The notes beneath the pieces are model-generated. The model worked only from the letters and a program-made list of their open reading frames with translations. It did not search any database and was not told the origin of the DNA. A stretch of DNA of 64,000 bases, from assembly GCA_903896015.1 (NCBI GenBank), contig CAITWF010000054.1:1-64000 (forward strand), written 5' to 3'. Below, one piece after another: positions 1-10,020 of this stretch; position 1 is the first letter of the stretch; each line of letters begins with the position of its first letter. The translations under genes and the position numbers were made by a program. The DNA comes from an uncultured Opitutia bacterium. Lineage in GTDB: Bacteria; Verrucomicrobiota; Verrucomicrobiia; Opitutales; Opitutaceae.

Positions 1-32
1 CGCCTGAATCGGCCGACTCTCCGTGTTCTCCG

Positions 33-92
33 CTGTTTGGTCGCTTGCTGCGGCAAGCCTTATGGCTCCTGTCCTCGCAAGCGACCAAACAG
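33..92. repeat. Perfect 16-bp inverted repeat at window edge
   Basis: Arms at 33-48 and 77-92 are perfectly complementary over 16 bp and flank a 28-nt spacer. The repeat lies just beyond the point where the neighbouring sensor kinase loses its coding sense. It has no T-run, so it does not look like a terminator. It may belong to the element that interrupts the kinase, or be a REP-like palindrome. The rest of that element would lie outside the window. Confidence 0.6.
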
Positions 93-99
93 CTACCCG

Positions 100-1833
100 T
101 CAACGCGGTTGTCTGTGTCCACTAATTCGAGGCAATCTCAACTCGCCCGAAGGCAGCGTGAGCACCACGCGAATTTCACGCGGAAAGGTTTCCCGGGCGA
201 AGATTACCATCTCCTTGATCAGTGGACGCAGATCCAGCGGCTGCCGCACGCCCTCCATGCCACGGGCAAACGTGAGCACCTGTTTCACAATGCCGGCGCC
301 GCGTTGCGCCGCCGCCTGGATCGAATCGAGCATTTCCCGGGTAGGCGCATCTGCGTGGAGCGATTTGACCAGGCTCAGGGAAAGCATGATCGGCGCGAGG
401 ACATTGTTAAGATCGTGAGCAATGCCGCTCGCAAGCAGCCCGATGCTCTCAAGCCGCTGCGCGCGCTCGAGCTGCGACTCGAGTTCGCGCCGACCCGTGA
501 TATCTTCCTTCATCGCCACATAGTGCGTGATCGCGCCGCCCGCTTCGCGCACAGGAGCGATCGTCATCCGCTCGAAATAGATCGTGCCGTCCTTGCGGCG
601 ATTGGAGATCTCGCCCTGCCAGATCCGGCCCGCGCGCACCGTGTCCCAGAGGTGCGCGTAAAAGCCGGCGGTGTGGCGGCCGGACTTGAGGGTCTTTGGC
701 GTTTTCCCGACCACCTCCTCCAAACTGTAGCCGGTCATCTGCGTGAACGCCGGATTTACCCACTCGATCAACCCATTCGCGTCGGTGATCACCCAGCCGG
801 TCGGGGTCGCCTCAAGCGCGGAATGCATCAGCTCCAGCCGCGCTTCGACTTCGTGGGAGTGCGTGGTCTCGTGCACCAGCAGGAGGAGCCGCCGCTCTCC
901 GGCGTGCGTGAAGGGCAAAAATGTCATGTCCACCCACGACTTGCGGCCAAAGGAGGACTCAAAACTGCCCTCGCGTTTAGCCACGATGTCGTCGCGCAGC
1001 GCGCGCTCCGCCATTTCGATCAACCCTTGTTCCCGCCATGTTTTCAGCGCGTAAAAATTTTTTTCAAGCACCTGCTCCCGGGTGGCGCCAAGCAAATTCA
1101 TCGCGGCCGGATTCACGCTCATTGCCTGTCCGTCAGCCCGATAGGTCAGGATACCCGTGGTCGACGCATTGATGATCGCCTCAGCGAGATTCCGCGAGTC
1201 GAGCAACTGCTGCTCGACGCGTTTCTGCGCCGAGATGTCGCTGATAATGCCAATGCCGCGCAGCGGCCGACCACGGGCATCGCGCTGCACCAACCGGCCC
1301 CGGGCCAGCACCCAAGCATAGCCACCGTCCCTCGTCCGCAGCCGATACTGGCAAGTAAATGTCTCCGCCTCGCCCCGATAATGGCGGCGGATTTCGCGCC
1401 GCACCGTCTCCCGATCATCGGGGTGGATGCGGCGCTCCCACGCATACCTCGGCTCGTTGATCTCAGCCTCGCTGAAACCGTGCAGGGATTTGCTACTGGG
1501 AAAATAAAAAACGCCGCGCCGGCCCGCGTTCCACTCCCACACGCCGTGCTCCTCTAGTGCGAATCTCCAGCGCTGCTCCAACGCAGTCAGGGCGTTGGCT
1601 TGCGCTTGGAACCGGGCGACGACTCGTCCGACCACGGCGTACGTCACGAGGGTCGAACCGGTTACAAAAGCACCATCGAGCAAAAAATCCATCCACCACG
1701 CCGCTTCAGAGTTCCTCTCGCCAATGAACCATCTCACCAGAAAATCCGATACCAGAATATACAGGCCTCCCGTCACGGCATAACCGCCAGCTACGCGCAT
1801 CGGGATTGAGAGGCGATTAAAGAGGGAACGCAT
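100..1833 (-). CDS. PAS-domain sensor histidine kinase, C-terminally truncated
   Basis: The 577-residue product has two predicted membrane helices (about residues 12-33 and 46-68). Three PAS/PAC modules follow (roughly 85-205, 210-330 and 335-455), then a HisKA segment with the phospho-acceptor motif IAHDLNN near residue 480. A kinase of this kind should continue into an HATPase domain with N, G1 and G2 boxes. Instead the family-like sequence stops around VVLTLPSGELRL and about ten unrelated residues precede a TGA at 100-102. None of the three minus-strand frames between 1 and 135 resembles an HATPase domain. The protein is therefore probably unable to autophosphorylate. It is divergent from the chemotaxis receptor. 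What replaced the C-terminus lies outside the window. Confidence 0.8.
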   Translation of the reverse strand: MRSLFNRLSIPMRVAGGYAVTGGLYILVSDFLVRWFIGERNSEAAWWMDFLLDGAFVTGSTLVTYAVVGRVVARFQAQANALTALEQRWRFALEEHGVWEWNAGRRGVFYFPSSKSLHGFSEAEINEPRYAWERRIHPDDRETVRREIRRHYRGEAETFTCQYRLRTRDGGYAWVLARGRLVQRDARGRPLRGIGIISDISAQKRVEQQLLDSRNLAEAIINASTTGILTYRADGQAMSVNPAAMNLLGATREQVLEKNFYALKTWREQGLIEMAERALRDDIVAKREGSFESSFGRKSWVDMTFLPFTHAGERRLLLLVHETTHSHEVEARLELMHSALEATPTGWVITDANGLIEWVNPAFTQMTGYSLEEVVGKTPKTLKSGRHTAGFYAHLWDTVRAGRIWQGEISNRRKDGTIYFERMTIAPVREAGGAITHYVAMKEDITGRRELESQLERAQRLESIGLLASGIAHDLNNVLAPIMLSLSLVKSLHADAPTREMLDSIQAAAQRGAGIVKQVLTFARGMEGVRQPLDLRPLIKEMVIFARETFPREIRVVLTLPSGELRLPRISGHRQPR

Positions 1834-2064
1834 TTCGCGCCTTCACCCTAGCAGCCAGCCCGCGCCCCGGCTGCGCATGCATTGCCAACCAAACGCCATG
1901 GCTTGCCACGGATGCGGCCAAAATCCGCGCCATGATCCCGTAACGGCGATCATAACGACCGCTTACTTCGGGCGCGAAAGCACGCCGCGCGGTCAAGCCG
2001 CGCCCTGCCCGGGCCGTTGGAGGAGAATCAAAAGTCTCCCCGTCCAGCTCACCTCCGCCTCTGC

Positions 2065-3999
2065 ATGAATACCGCCACCACCACCGTCTCCCGCCGCATC
2101 AATCTCGGCTTCTCGCTCCTTATCGTCCTCTGCGCCACGCTCGGATTGTTCGCCATCTTCAATATGCGCACCGCGGCGACCGGCGCCAATTTCCTCGCCG
2201 AGGCCGTGGCCCCGCAGGCCAGCATCGCCGACCGCCTCAACGACGCATCCGCAAAAACGCAGCTCGCCGTGCGCACGTTCGGCCTGACCGGGGACGCCGC
2301 CCAGCTCGAACTCGCCAACAAGGCACTGGCCGAGGTAACCCAAGCCCTCGACGACGCGCGCAAACTCAGCGCCGAGCACCCCGAGCTCACTGCCCTGCGC
2401 GAAGGCATCAAATCCGCCGATGAGGACCTGAAGACCTACCGCGACGCCTTCAACGCCACCCGCGAAAACGTGGTCGAGCTCACCCAAACCCGCGCACAGC
2501 TCGATGCCGCCGCCGCCGTCTTTGTCTCCCAGATCAATGCCTACATCGATGATTCCGACAAGCTGCTCGCCGAGGAAATCGCGGCCGGCGTCGCCGGCCC
2601 GAAGCTCGAGGAACAGCGCCTGACTAGCGAAGTCGCGAATAAAATCATCGACGCCGGCAACGCCATCCGCGTCGCGAATTTCAAGGCACAGGCGCTGCGC
2701 GACCCGGCGATCATCGAGAAGGCCTTGCCGCTGTTCGACACGATCGAAACTCACCGCCAAAAACTGCTCAAACTCTCCCCGACCGCAGAAGACCTCCGCC
2801 AGCTAGAAAACGTGAAACAAGCGGCCGCCAACTATCGCACCGGCCTAAACGCCATCCTGCGCAATCACACGCAAAACAAGGAAATCACCGCCACCCGCGT
2901 GAAAGCCGCCGATGAATTCGACACCGCGGTAAACACGCTCATGACCCGCTCCCTTGAGCGCACGCTGCAGTTCTCCCGCACGTCCGCCGACGGGCTGACT
3001 TCAGCGACCTTCAAGCTTTTCGTCGGCCTCGGACTCACCGCGATGATCAGCATCTCCTGTGGCATCCTGATCGTGCGCAGCATCAACCGCGCGCTCACCA
3101 CCACCTCGCAGACGCTTTCGCAAGGCTCCATGCAAGTCGCCGCCGCATCCGGCCAGGTTTCCGCCGCCAGCCAGTCGCTCGCCGAGGGCTCCAGCGAGCA
3201 GGCCGCCTCGCTCGAAGAAGTCAGCTCCTCGCTTGAGGAACTCTCCAGCACCACCAAGCACAACGCCGAAAGCGCCGGCTCCGCAAAAGTCTCCGCCGAC
3301 GAAGCGCGCACCGCCGCCGAGCGCGGGGCCGCCGAAATGGAAAAAATGCGCGCCGCCATGGGCGCCATCCAGCAGTCGTCCACCGACATCGCCAAAATCC
3401 TGAAGACGATCGACGAGATCGCGTTTCAGACCAACATCCTCGCGCTCAACGCCGCCGTCGAAGCCGCCCGCGCCGGTGAGGCGGGCGCCGGGTTTGCCGT
3501 CGTCGCCGACGAAGTCCGCAGCCTCGCGCAGCGTTGCGCCGTCGCCGCCAAGGAAACCGCGGATAAAATATCCGAAGCCACTTCGCGCAGCGAACAAGGC
3601 GTCGAGCTCTCCGGCCAGGTCGCGGCGTGCCTCGCACAAATTCTCGAAAAAGCCCGCCAAGTCGATTCCCTCGTCGCCCAAGTCTCCACCGCGTCGAGCG
3701 AGCAAAGCCGCGGCATCGAGCAAATCAACCTCGCGATCAGCCAGCTCGACAAAGTCACCCAGTCCAACGCCGCCAACGCCGAGGAAACCGCCAGCGCCGC
3801 CGAGGAACTCAACGCCCAGTCCCAAGAGCTCCGCGCCGCCTCCACTGATCTCGCCGCGCTCGTCGGGCTGCGCATCGAAACCGCGCCCGAGTCGCACGCC
3901 GCACCCAAGCCGCCCCACCGACCGCTCACTCGCTCAAGCGCGCCCAAACCGATCATCAGCAAGCATACCCCGGCCGACGACCTCGCCTTCGTCAACTGA
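2065..3999 (+). CDS. Methyl-accepting chemotaxis protein
   Basis: This is a 644-residue chemoreceptor. A first membrane helix (about 13-33) is followed by a long, mostly helical sensor region (about 35-310) and a second helix (about 315-337). The cytoplasmic signalling domain has its conserved hairpin tip ([21 protein letters not shown] and [12 protein letters not shown]) at about 452-490. There is little room for a HAMP domain between the second helix and the coiled coil. The C-terminus lacks a CheR/CheB-type pentapeptide. I chose ATG 2065 because it directly precedes the membrane helix; an in-frame TTG at 2017 would add 16 non-conserved residues. No other chemotaxis genes are nearby. A terminator follows. 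Confidence 0.9.
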   Translation: MNTATTTVSRRINLGFSLLIVLCATLGLFAIFNMRTAATGANFLAEAVAPQASIADRLNDASAKTQLAVRTFGLTGDAAQLELANKALAEVTQALDDARKLSAEHPELTALREGIKSADEDLKTYRDAFNATRENVVELTQTRAQLDAAAAVFVSQINAYIDDSDKLLAEEIAAGVAGPKLEEQRLTSEVANKIIDAGNAIRVANFKAQALRDPAIIEKALPLFDTIETHRQKLLKLSPTAEDLRQLENVKQAAANYRTGLNAILRNHTQNKEITATRVKAADEFDTAVNTLMTRSLERTLQFSRTSADGLTSATFKLFVGLGLTAMISISCGILIVRSINRALTTTSQTLSQGSMQVAAASGQVSAASQSLAEGSSEQAASLEEVSSSLEELSSTTKHNAESAGSAKVSADEARTAAERGAAEMEKMRAAMGAIQQSSTDIAKILKTIDEIAFQTNILALNAAVEAARAGEAGAGFAVVADEVRSLAQRCAVAAKETADKISEATSRSEQGVELSGQVAACLAQILEKARQVDSLVAQVSTASSEQSRGIEQINLAISQLDKVTQSNAANAEETASAAEELNAQSQELRAASTDLAALVGLRIETAPESHAAPKPPHRPLTRSSAPKPIISKHTPADDLAFVN

Positions 4000-4022
4000 G
4001 CCGTCGCGCGCAACCCACCTCA

Positions 4023-4053
4023 CCGCCGATTATTCTCGATCGGCGGTTTTTTT
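4023..4053 (+). terminator. Rho-independent terminator after chemoreceptor
   Basis: An 8-bp perfect stem (CCGCCGAT paired with ATCGGCGG) and an 8-nt loop are followed by seven T residues, starting 23 nt after the chemoreceptor stop codon. Confidence 0.88.
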
Positions 4054-4066
4054 GTTCACGCGAAGA

Positions 4067-4276
4067 CTACTCGCGGTGGGTTGCCCACAGCGCCGTCACG
4101 ATCGCGGCGAAGAACAGCGTCGGTCCGATGATCACCCACGGTGCGATCGGCATGTGATAATGCGGGACCGCCCACGACACGACGCAGCACTTCACCACAA
4201 TCGCCAGCCACGCGAGGCCGAGAAACCAGCACTCGAAACGCGACAGCCGGGCGAGCGGATGGAAGTTCAGGTTCAT
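4067..4276 (-). CDS. Small hypothetical two-helix membrane protein
   Basis: The 69-residue product is mostly hydrophobic, with two predicted membrane helices (about residues 15-35 and 44-63) and a short basic tail. I do not recognise a family. It shares the minus strand with the endonuclease III gene upstream (gap about 80 nt) and could be cotranscribed with it. The reading frame is not an obvious shadow of another gene, since nothing else is coded here. Support is limited to length and hydrophobicity. Confidence 0.5.
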   Translation of the reverse strand: MNLNFHPLARLSRFECWFLGLAWLAIVVKCCVVSWAVPHYHMPIAPWVIIGPTLFFAAIVTALWATHRE

Positions 4277-4359
4277 GCCGCCACGCTACGCCTCCGCCGG
4301 TCCCTCCGCTGCGCACCGGTTGGCCGAGCCTGCGCACGCCTTGATGCGGCCTGAGCCGC

Positions 4360-5010
4360 CTATTTCTTTGTCCGCACCGCGCGCCGGCGCTTCGGATAAA
4401 CCGTCCGGCAGATTTCGCAGACCGTGCCATCGCACCCGTGGGCCGTGCAATGCTCCCGCCCATAAAAAATGATCCGCAGGTGCAGCGCATTCCAAAGCTC
4501 GCGCGGAAAAAGTTTTTTCAGATCGCGCTCGGACTGCTCGACGTTGCGCCCGTCCGTCAGGCCCCAGCGTTGCGCGAGCCGATGGATGTGCGTGTCGACC
4601 GGAAACGCCGGCACGCCGAATGCCTGCGCCATCACCACGCTCGCCGTCTTGTGGCCGACGCCAGGCAGCGCCTCCAGCTCCTCAAATGTCCGCGGCACTT
4701 CGCCGCTGTGGCGCTCGATGAGCAGGCGCGAGAGCGCGGAGATGTTTTTGGATTTCGCCGGTGCCAGTCCGCACGGGCGGATGATCGCATGGATTTTTCC
4801 CACCGGCACGCGCGACATTTTTTCCGGCGTGGCACCCAGCGCAAAGAGCGCGGGCGTGACTTCATTCACCCGCTTGTCGGTGCATTGCGCTGAGAGCAAC
4901 ACAGCAACGAGCAGCGTAAACGCGTCCCGGTGATCGAGCGGAATCGGCGTCGCGGGATAAAGCTCCGCCAACCGTCGATCGACGTGGGCGGCGCGTTCGG
5001 TTTTGGTCAT
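4360..5010 (-). CDS. nth: Endonuclease III (DNA glycosylase/AP lyase)
   Basis: This base-excision-repair enzyme removes oxidised pyrimidines and cleaves the abasic site. It shows the helix-hairpin-helix [12 protein letters not shown] carrying the catalytic lysine, and the catalytic aspartate in VDTHIHRL. The product is 216 residues, the normal family length. I chose ATG 5010 ([13 protein letters not shown]) over an upstream start that adds 12 poorly conserved residues. The C-terminal iron-sulphur region is unusual: the cysteines are spaced C-x4-C-x4-C-x2-C and the final family cysteine is missing, whereas C-x6-C-x2-C-x5-C is typical. The cluster may be altered or bound differently. The gene is divergent from gcvP. 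Confidence 0.93.
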   Translation of the reverse strand: MTKTERAAHVDRRLAELYPATPIPLDHRDAFTLLVAVLLSAQCTDKRVNEVTPALFALGATPEKMSRVPVGKIHAIIRPCGLAPAKSKNISALSRLLIERHSGEVPRTFEELEALPGVGHKTASVVMAQAFGVPAFPVDTHIHRLAQRWGLTDGRNVEQSERDLKKLFPRELWNALHLRIIFYGREHCTAHGCDGTVCEICRTVYPKRRRAVRTKK

Positions 5011-5123
5011 GCCCTCAAAACAGAGCCGCTTCGCTCGCGGAAACAAATCCTTATTGGCCGCGCGCGTTCGGCAAATCGCGGTTGCGCGATCGGACGATGC
5101 GCCTAGCGTCCCGCCATCTCTTC

Positions 5124-8003
5124 ATGGCTTCCCCGCTCGACCTCCTCGCTCCCACGGACACCTTCGCCCGCCGCCACCACGGCGACAACGCCGCCGAGAC
5201 CGCGGCGCTCCTCGCCACGCTCGGTTCGCCGTCGCTCGACACCCTCGTCGACGCCGCCGTGCCGAAGCACATCCGCCGCGGCGCGATGAACCTCCCCGCC
5301 GCCCTCGGCGAAAGCGCCGCGCTCGCCGAACTCCGCGCGATCGCCAGCGAGAACAAGGTTTTCCGCAGCTTCATCGGAACCGGCTACTACGGCACGCATA
5401 CCCCCGGCGTCATCCAGCGCAACATCCTCGAAAACCCCGCCTGGTATACCGCCTACACGCCCTACCAAGCCGAGATTTCGCAGGGTCGCCTCGAAGCGAT
5501 TCTGAATTTCCAAACCGTCGTCACCGATCTCACCGGTCTCGAAATCGCCAACGGCTCCATGCTCGACGAGGGCACCGCTGCCGCCGAAGCGATGATGATG
5601 TGCCACCGCCTCAAGGAAGGCGGCGACGACGCCTACAAAACGTTTTTCGTCTCCGAACACTGCCACCCGCAGACGATCGACATCGTCAAGACGCGCGCCA
5701 CCCCGCTCGGCGTCGCAGTCATCGTCGGCGATCATCGCACCTTTGCGCCGACCGCAAACTGCTTCGGAGTACTGGTGCAATACCCGGACACCACCGGCTC
5801 GATCCACGAATTCGAAAAATTCTTCGCCGCCGCCCACGCCGCCGGCGCCTTCACGATCGTCGCGACCGATCTGCTCGCGCTCACGCTGCTCCGCGCGCCG
5901 GGCGAGTTCGGCGCCGATGTCGCCGTCGGCTCCGCGCAACGCTTCGGCGTGCCGCTGGGCTTCGGCGGACCGCACGCGGGTTTCCTCGCCACCAAGGATG
6001 CTTTCAAACGCCAGATGCCCGGCCGCCTCGTCGGCGTCTCGAAAGACGCCCAAGGCGATCCCGCGATGCGCCTCGCGCTCGGCACGCGCGAGCAACACAT
6101 CCGCCGCGACAAAGCCACGTCGAACATCTGCACCGCCCAGGTACTGCTCGCCGTCATGGCGTCGATGTATGCCGTCTATCACGGTCCCGAAGGCCTCAAG
6201 AAAATCGCGCGCCGGGTGAAGCTGCTGACCGAGTTGCTCGCGGTTGGTCTGCGTGCCGTCGGCGCGAAGGTGAACGCCCAGCCCTTCTTCGACACGCTCA
6301 CGATCTCGAACGTCTCGGCCGCACGGGTGCAGGCCGCCGCCGCCGCGAGGAAATTCAACCTGCGTGTGATTAACGAAACCACCATCGGCCTCTCGCTCGA
6401 TGAGACGACGACGGTCGAGGACGTGCAAACGCTGCTCACGTTCTTTAACGAATCAGTCAAGGTGCTCACTGACGTTCACGCCCTGCCAGCCGACTTCGCC
6501 GCGCCGCACGCCCGCACCTCGGCGTTTCTCGCGCACTCCGTTTTCAACCGCTTCCATACCGAGCACGAGATGCTCCGTTACATCAAGCGCCTCGAGACAA
6601 AGGACCTCTCGCTCGTGCACTCGATGATATCCCTCGGCTCGTGCACGATGAAGCTCAACGCCACCAGCGAGATGTTTCCCGTGTCGTGGCCTGAGTTCGG
6701 CGCGCTGCATCCGTTCGCGCCCGCCGAGCAGACGCGCGGCTACCAGAAACTCTTCCGCGATCTTGAGGCGTGGCTCAGTGAAATCACCGGCTTCGCCGCC
6801 GTCTCGCTCCAGCCCAACGCCGGATCTCAGGGCGAATACGCCGGCCTCCTCGTCATCCGCGCGTTTCATGAATCGCGCGGCGAGGGCCACCGCAACATCT
6901 GCCTGATTCCGACGAGCGCGCACGGCACGAATCCCGCCAGCGCCGCAATGTGTGGCTTCAAAGTCGTCCCCGTCGCGTGCGACGCCAACGGCAACATCGA
7001 TGTCACCGACCTCCGCGCCAAAGCCGCCGCGCACGCGCACGATCTCGCAGCGTTGATGGTCACTTATCCGAGCACGCACGGTGTGTTCGAAGATTCGATC
7101 AAGGACATCTGCGCGATCGTCCACGAGCACGGCGGTCAGGTTTATATGGACGGCGCGAACATGAACGCGCAGGTCGGCCTCACCTCGCCCGGCCACATCG
7201 GTGCCGACGTGTGCCACCTCAATCTCCACAAGACGTTCTGCATCCCGCACGGCGGCGGCGGCCCAGGCATGGGCCCGATCGGTGTCGCAAAGCACCTCGT
7301 GCCTTTCCTGCCTGGCCATGCCGTCGTTTCGTCGAACACCAATAAATCTGCCATCGGCGCGGTCTCCGCCGCGCCGTACGGCAGCGCGAGCATCCTCGTC
7401 ATTTCGTGGATGTACATCCGCATGATGGGCCCCGACGGCCTGACCGAGGCCACGACGAAGGCCATCCTCAACGCCAACTACGTCGCGCGCCGCCTCGATC
7501 AATTCTTTCCCGTCCTCTACCGCGGCAGCGCCGGCCTCATCGCCCACGAGTGCATCGTCGACCTGCGCGGCTGGAAAAAACATGGGCTCGAAGCCGAAGA
7601 CGCCGCGAAGCGCCTTATGGATTACGGCTACCACGCGCCGACGCTCTCGTTCCCCGTCCCCGGCACGCTGATGATCGAGCCCACCGAGAGCGAATCGAAG
7701 GCCGAGCTCGATCGATTCTGCGACGCGATGATTTCGATCCACGGGGAAATGCAGGCCGTCATGAACGGCGAATCCGACAAAGCGAACAACCCGCTGAAAA
7801 ACGCCCCGCACACCGCAAAAGTTGTGTGCGCCAACGAGTGGACACACCCCTACTCGCGCGAGTCGGCCGCATTTCCCGATCGCTTCACGCGCGCCAGCAA
7901 GTTCTGGCCGAGCGTCGGCCGCGTCGACAATGTCTACGGCGATCGCAACCTCGTGTGCTCGTGCATCGGCATGGACGCGTATGCCGAGTCGCCCTCCGCG
8001 TAA
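5124..8003 (+). CDS. gcvP: Glycine dehydrogenase (aminomethyl-transferring), P protein
   Basis: This is the P protein of the glycine cleavage system: it decarboxylates glycine and transfers the aminomethyl group to lipoylated H protein. The 959-residue product is the full-length single-chain form. The glycine-rich PLP-binding segment [18 protein letters not shown] contains the Schiff-base lysine. ATG 5124 ([18 protein letters not shown]) matches the usual N-terminus; an in-frame ATG at 5082 adds 14 residues. gcvT and gcvH are not in the window, so the system is split in this genome. No glycine-riboswitch-like structure is evident in the short upstream region, which abuts nth. Confidence 0.97.
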   Translation: MASPLDLLAPTDTFARRHHGDNAAETAALLATLGSPSLDTLVDAAVPKHIRRGAMNLPAALGESAALAELRAIASENKVFRSFIGTGYYGTHTPGVIQRNILENPAWYTAYTPYQAEISQGRLEAILNFQTVVTDLTGLEIANGSMLDEGTAAAEAMMMCHRLKEGGDDAYKTFFVSEHCHPQTIDIVKTRATPLGVAVIVGDHRTFAPTANCFGVLVQYPDTTGSIHEFEKFFAAAHAAGAFTIVATDLLALTLLRAPGEFGADVAVGSAQRFGVPLGFGGPHAGFLATKDAFKRQMPGRLVGVSKDAQGDPAMRLALGTREQHIRRDKATSNICTAQVLLAVMASMYAVYHGPEGLKKIARRVKLLTELLAVGLRAVGAKVNAQPFFDTLTISNVSAARVQAAAAARKFNLRVINETTIGLSLDETTTVEDVQTLLTFFNESVKVLTDVHALPADFAAPHARTSAFLAHSVFNRFHTEHEMLRYIKRLETKDLSLVHSMISLGSCTMKLNATSEMFPVSWPEFGALHPFAPAEQTRGYQKLFRDLEAWLSEITGFAAVSLQPNAGSQGEYAGLLVIRAFHESRGEGHRNICLIPTSAHGTNPASAAMCGFKVVPVACDANGNIDVTDLRAKAAAHAHDLAALMVTYPSTHGVFEDSIKDICAIVHEHGGQVYMDGANMNAQVGLTSPGHIGADVCHLNLHKTFCIPHGGGGPGMGPIGVAKHLVPFLPGHAVVSSNTNKSAIGAVSAAPYGSASILVISWMYIRMMGPDGLTEATTKAILNANYVARRLDQFFPVLYRGSAGLIAHECIVDLRGWKKHGLEAEDAAKRLMDYGYHAPTLSFPVPGTLMIEPTESESKAELDRFCDAMISIHGEMQAVMNGESDKANNPLKNAPHTAKVVCANEWTHPYSRESAAFPDRFTRASKFWPSVGRVDNVYGDRNLVCSCIGMDAYAESPSA

Positions 8004-8006
8004 GGC

Positions 8007-9104
8007 TTAGACCAGCCACGTCTTCAGCGTTGTGATCCGCGGGAACGACGCAGGTAGTTTTTCCCAACTGTCGCCATCGTTCTTCGAAAAGAAAATTTCG
8101 CCGCCGGTTGTACCCATGTAAATGCCGCTGGGCGTGAGCGGGTCGCTCGCCATCGCGTCGCGCAGCACGCCGACGAAGTGATCCTTTTGCGGCAATCCCT
8201 TCGTCAGCGCGCGCCATGTGCGACCTTTGTCTCGGGTGCGCCAGACTTTCAGCGCGCCGTCGGGCACCACCCGATTGTTGTCGGCGACAAGCGGCACCAT
8301 AAACAAATCGCCGCGCGCCGTCGCCGCCATCGGGAAACCGAAATCGTGCGGCAGCCCGCGCGAAACTTTTTGCCACGAATCCGCGCCATTCTTTGAGACG
8401 TAAACGCCGCCGTGAAACTGCATCGCGAGCGCATCGGGCCGCGACGGATCGAGCACGAGCTTGTGCACGCAGCGGCCAAGGTCGGGATCGGGCATGATTT
8501 CGGGGGCGATATTCGGCAGGCCCTGATTGCAGAGCGTCCACGTCCCGCCTCCGTCCTCCGTGCGAAACACGCCCACCGCCGAGATGCCGACCCAGAGACG
8601 TTTTGGGTTCATCGGATCGACGACGATCGAATGGAGGCACAGGCCCCCAAAGCCGCCCATCCAGCGCGGACGCGTCGGGTGATTGGTCAGACCCATCAAC
8701 TCGTCCCACGTCGCGCCATCGTCGCGACTCACAAAGAGCGCCGCGTCGTCGACGCCGGCATACCACGTGCCCGGCTGCGACGCATGCCCTGGCACGATTT
8801 GCCAGATATGTTTCAGCTCCGCTTTCGAACCGTTGGAAAACTTCGGGTCGCGCTTCACGCCTTTCCACGTCTTTCCGAAATCCTTTGAGACGCGGATGGT
8901 CGATCCACGCGCGAAACTTCCCGTGCCCGCGAGGACGCGGCCATGCCGCGAGTCGCCGCAGAGCGCAAAGATTTCCCAGCCGCTGAGGTGCGGCCCGGTG
9001 AGCTTCCACTTCGTGCGAGTTTCGTCGCCGTGATATAGAAACACGCCCTTTACCGAGCCGATTAGGAGCACCAGTTTTCGCGAGGGGAATTTCTTCGCGG
9101 CCAT
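8007..9104 (-). CDS. BNR/Asp-box beta-propeller protein
   Basis: The 365-residue protein contains at least six Asp-box (BNR) motifs, for example SKDFGKTW, SRDDGATW, TEDGGGTW, TRDKGRTW and SKNDGDSW. They are spread along its length, as expected for a sialidase/sortilin-like beta propeller. It has no clear signal peptide, so it is probably cytoplasmic. Catalytic sialidase residues are not evident, so glycosidase activity should not be assumed. Its stop codon is 3 bp from the convergent gcvP stop. Annotations such as exo-alpha-sialidase or photosynthesis-system-like repeat protein are often given to this group. Confidence 0.8.
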   Translation of the reverse strand: MAAKKFPSRKLVLLIGSVKGVFLYHGDETRTKWKLTGPHLSGWEIFALCGDSRHGRVLAGTGSFARGSTIRVSKDFGKTWKGVKRDPKFSNGSKAELKHIWQIVPGHASQPGTWYAGVDDAALFVSRDDGATWDELMGLTNHPTRPRWMGGFGGLCLHSIVVDPMNPKRLWVGISAVGVFRTEDGGGTWTLCNQGLPNIAPEIMPDPDLGRCVHKLVLDPSRPDALAMQFHGGVYVSKNGADSWQKVSRGLPHDFGFPMAATARGDLFMVPLVADNNRVVPDGALKVWRTRDKGRTWRALTKGLPQKDHFVGVLRDAMASDPLTPSGIYMGTTGGEIFFSKNDGDSWEKLPASFPRITTLKTWLV

Positions 9105-9189
9105 GGGTTAGATTTGACCGTCTGCTGCGCAACGTGCGAGCGATTTTTCCGTCTTTCAACTTTAGCGCTCAAACCTTCAACTCTCACCC

Positions 9190-9981
9190 GTGAAAATCAT
9201 CCGCCACCTCACCGCCAGCGGCCCCGCCTACGCCGCGCTCCACGCCGACGGCTCCGCCCGCGAAATCTCCGGCGACATCCTCGGCAACTTTACCGCCACC
9301 GATCGCGTGGTGAAGCCCGGCAAACTCCTCGCGCCGATCGTGCCGACATGCATCCCGGCGATCGGGCTCAACTACGCGAAGCACGCAGCCGAGGGCGGCA
9401 AGCCCCCACCCGTGCGCCCGATGTGGTTCATGAAGCTGCCCGGCACCGTGCAAAATCCCGGCGACCCGATTAAACTGCCCGCGTCGCAACCGACCGCGCA
9501 GCCTGACTACGAGGCCGAGCTCGCGATCGTCCTGAAGAAGGACGCACGCAATCTGACCAAGGCGAACGCGATGGACTATGTGCTCGGCTTCACGTGCGCC
9601 AACGATGTGAGCGCGCGCGACTGGCAGCGCGATTTCGGCGGCGGCCAGTTCTGCCACGCGAAGAGCTTCGACACGTTTTGCCCGCTCGGTCCGTGCATCG
9701 TCACGCCCGACGAGATTGGAAATCCGAACGCCCTCCGTATCCGCTCGATCCTCAACGGCACCGTGATGCAGGACTCCACCACTGCGGATCAAATTTTCGA
9801 TGTGCCGACCGCGCTCGAGTTTCTCACCGCCGACAAGACGCTCCCGGCCGGCACCGTGATTCTTACCGGCACGCCCGAGGGCGTCGGCTTCGCCCGCAAG
9901 CCGCCCGTCTGGCTGAAAGCCGGCGACACGATCTCGATCGAGATCGAAAAGATCGGCACGCTGACAAATCCGGTGGTTTGA
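9190..9981 (+). CDS. Fumarylacetoacetate hydrolase family protein
   Basis: The 263-residue protein has the FAH C-terminal fold signature. IGLNYAKHAAE lies in the substrate pocket, DYEAELA supplies metal-binding acidic residues, and GFTCANDVSARDWQ and GPCIVTPDEIG follow. ILTGTPEGVGFARKPPVWL lies near the end. Relatives hydrolyse or hydrate 2-keto acids and diketo sugar-acid intermediates, including some in sugar catabolism, but the substrate cannot be read from sequence. Translation starts at GTG 9190 directly before the conserved N-terminus. It is convergent with the CE15-type esterase gene, with a strong hairpin between them. Confidence 0.88.
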   Translation: MKIIRHLTASGPAYAALHADGSAREISGDILGNFTATDRVVKPGKLLAPIVPTCIPAIGLNYAKHAAEGGKPPPVRPMWFMKLPGTVQNPGDPIKLPASQPTAQPDYEAELAIVLKKDARNLTKANAMDYVLGFTCANDVSARDWQRDFGGGQFCHAKSFDTFCPLGPCIVTPDEIGNPNALRIRSILNGTVMQDSTTADQIFDVPTALEFLTADKTLPAGTVILTGTPEGVGFARKPPVWLKAGDTISIEIEKIGTLTNPVV

Positions 9982-9990
9982 GAATTGAGC

Positions 9991-10020
9991 GATCGGATCG
10001 GGCCTTGGCCCGGTCCGATC
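9991..10020. terminator. Intergenic hairpin between convergent genes
   Basis: A 14-bp stem with one T:G wobble and a 2-nt loop sits between the FAH stop (9981) and the esterase stop (10019). It is probably a bidirectional terminator, although neither side has a good T-run. Confidence 0.55.

Noticed and set aside
37-1557. 506-codon open frame antisense to the sensor kinase
   Set aside because: The minus-strand frame has clear PAS and HisKA domains. The plus-strand translation is Arg/His-rich and fits no family; it is a GC-driven shadow.
3001-3918. Long Gly-rich open frame antisense to the chemoreceptor
   Set aside because: It mirrors the coiled-coil coding sequence and has no start signal or family resemblance.
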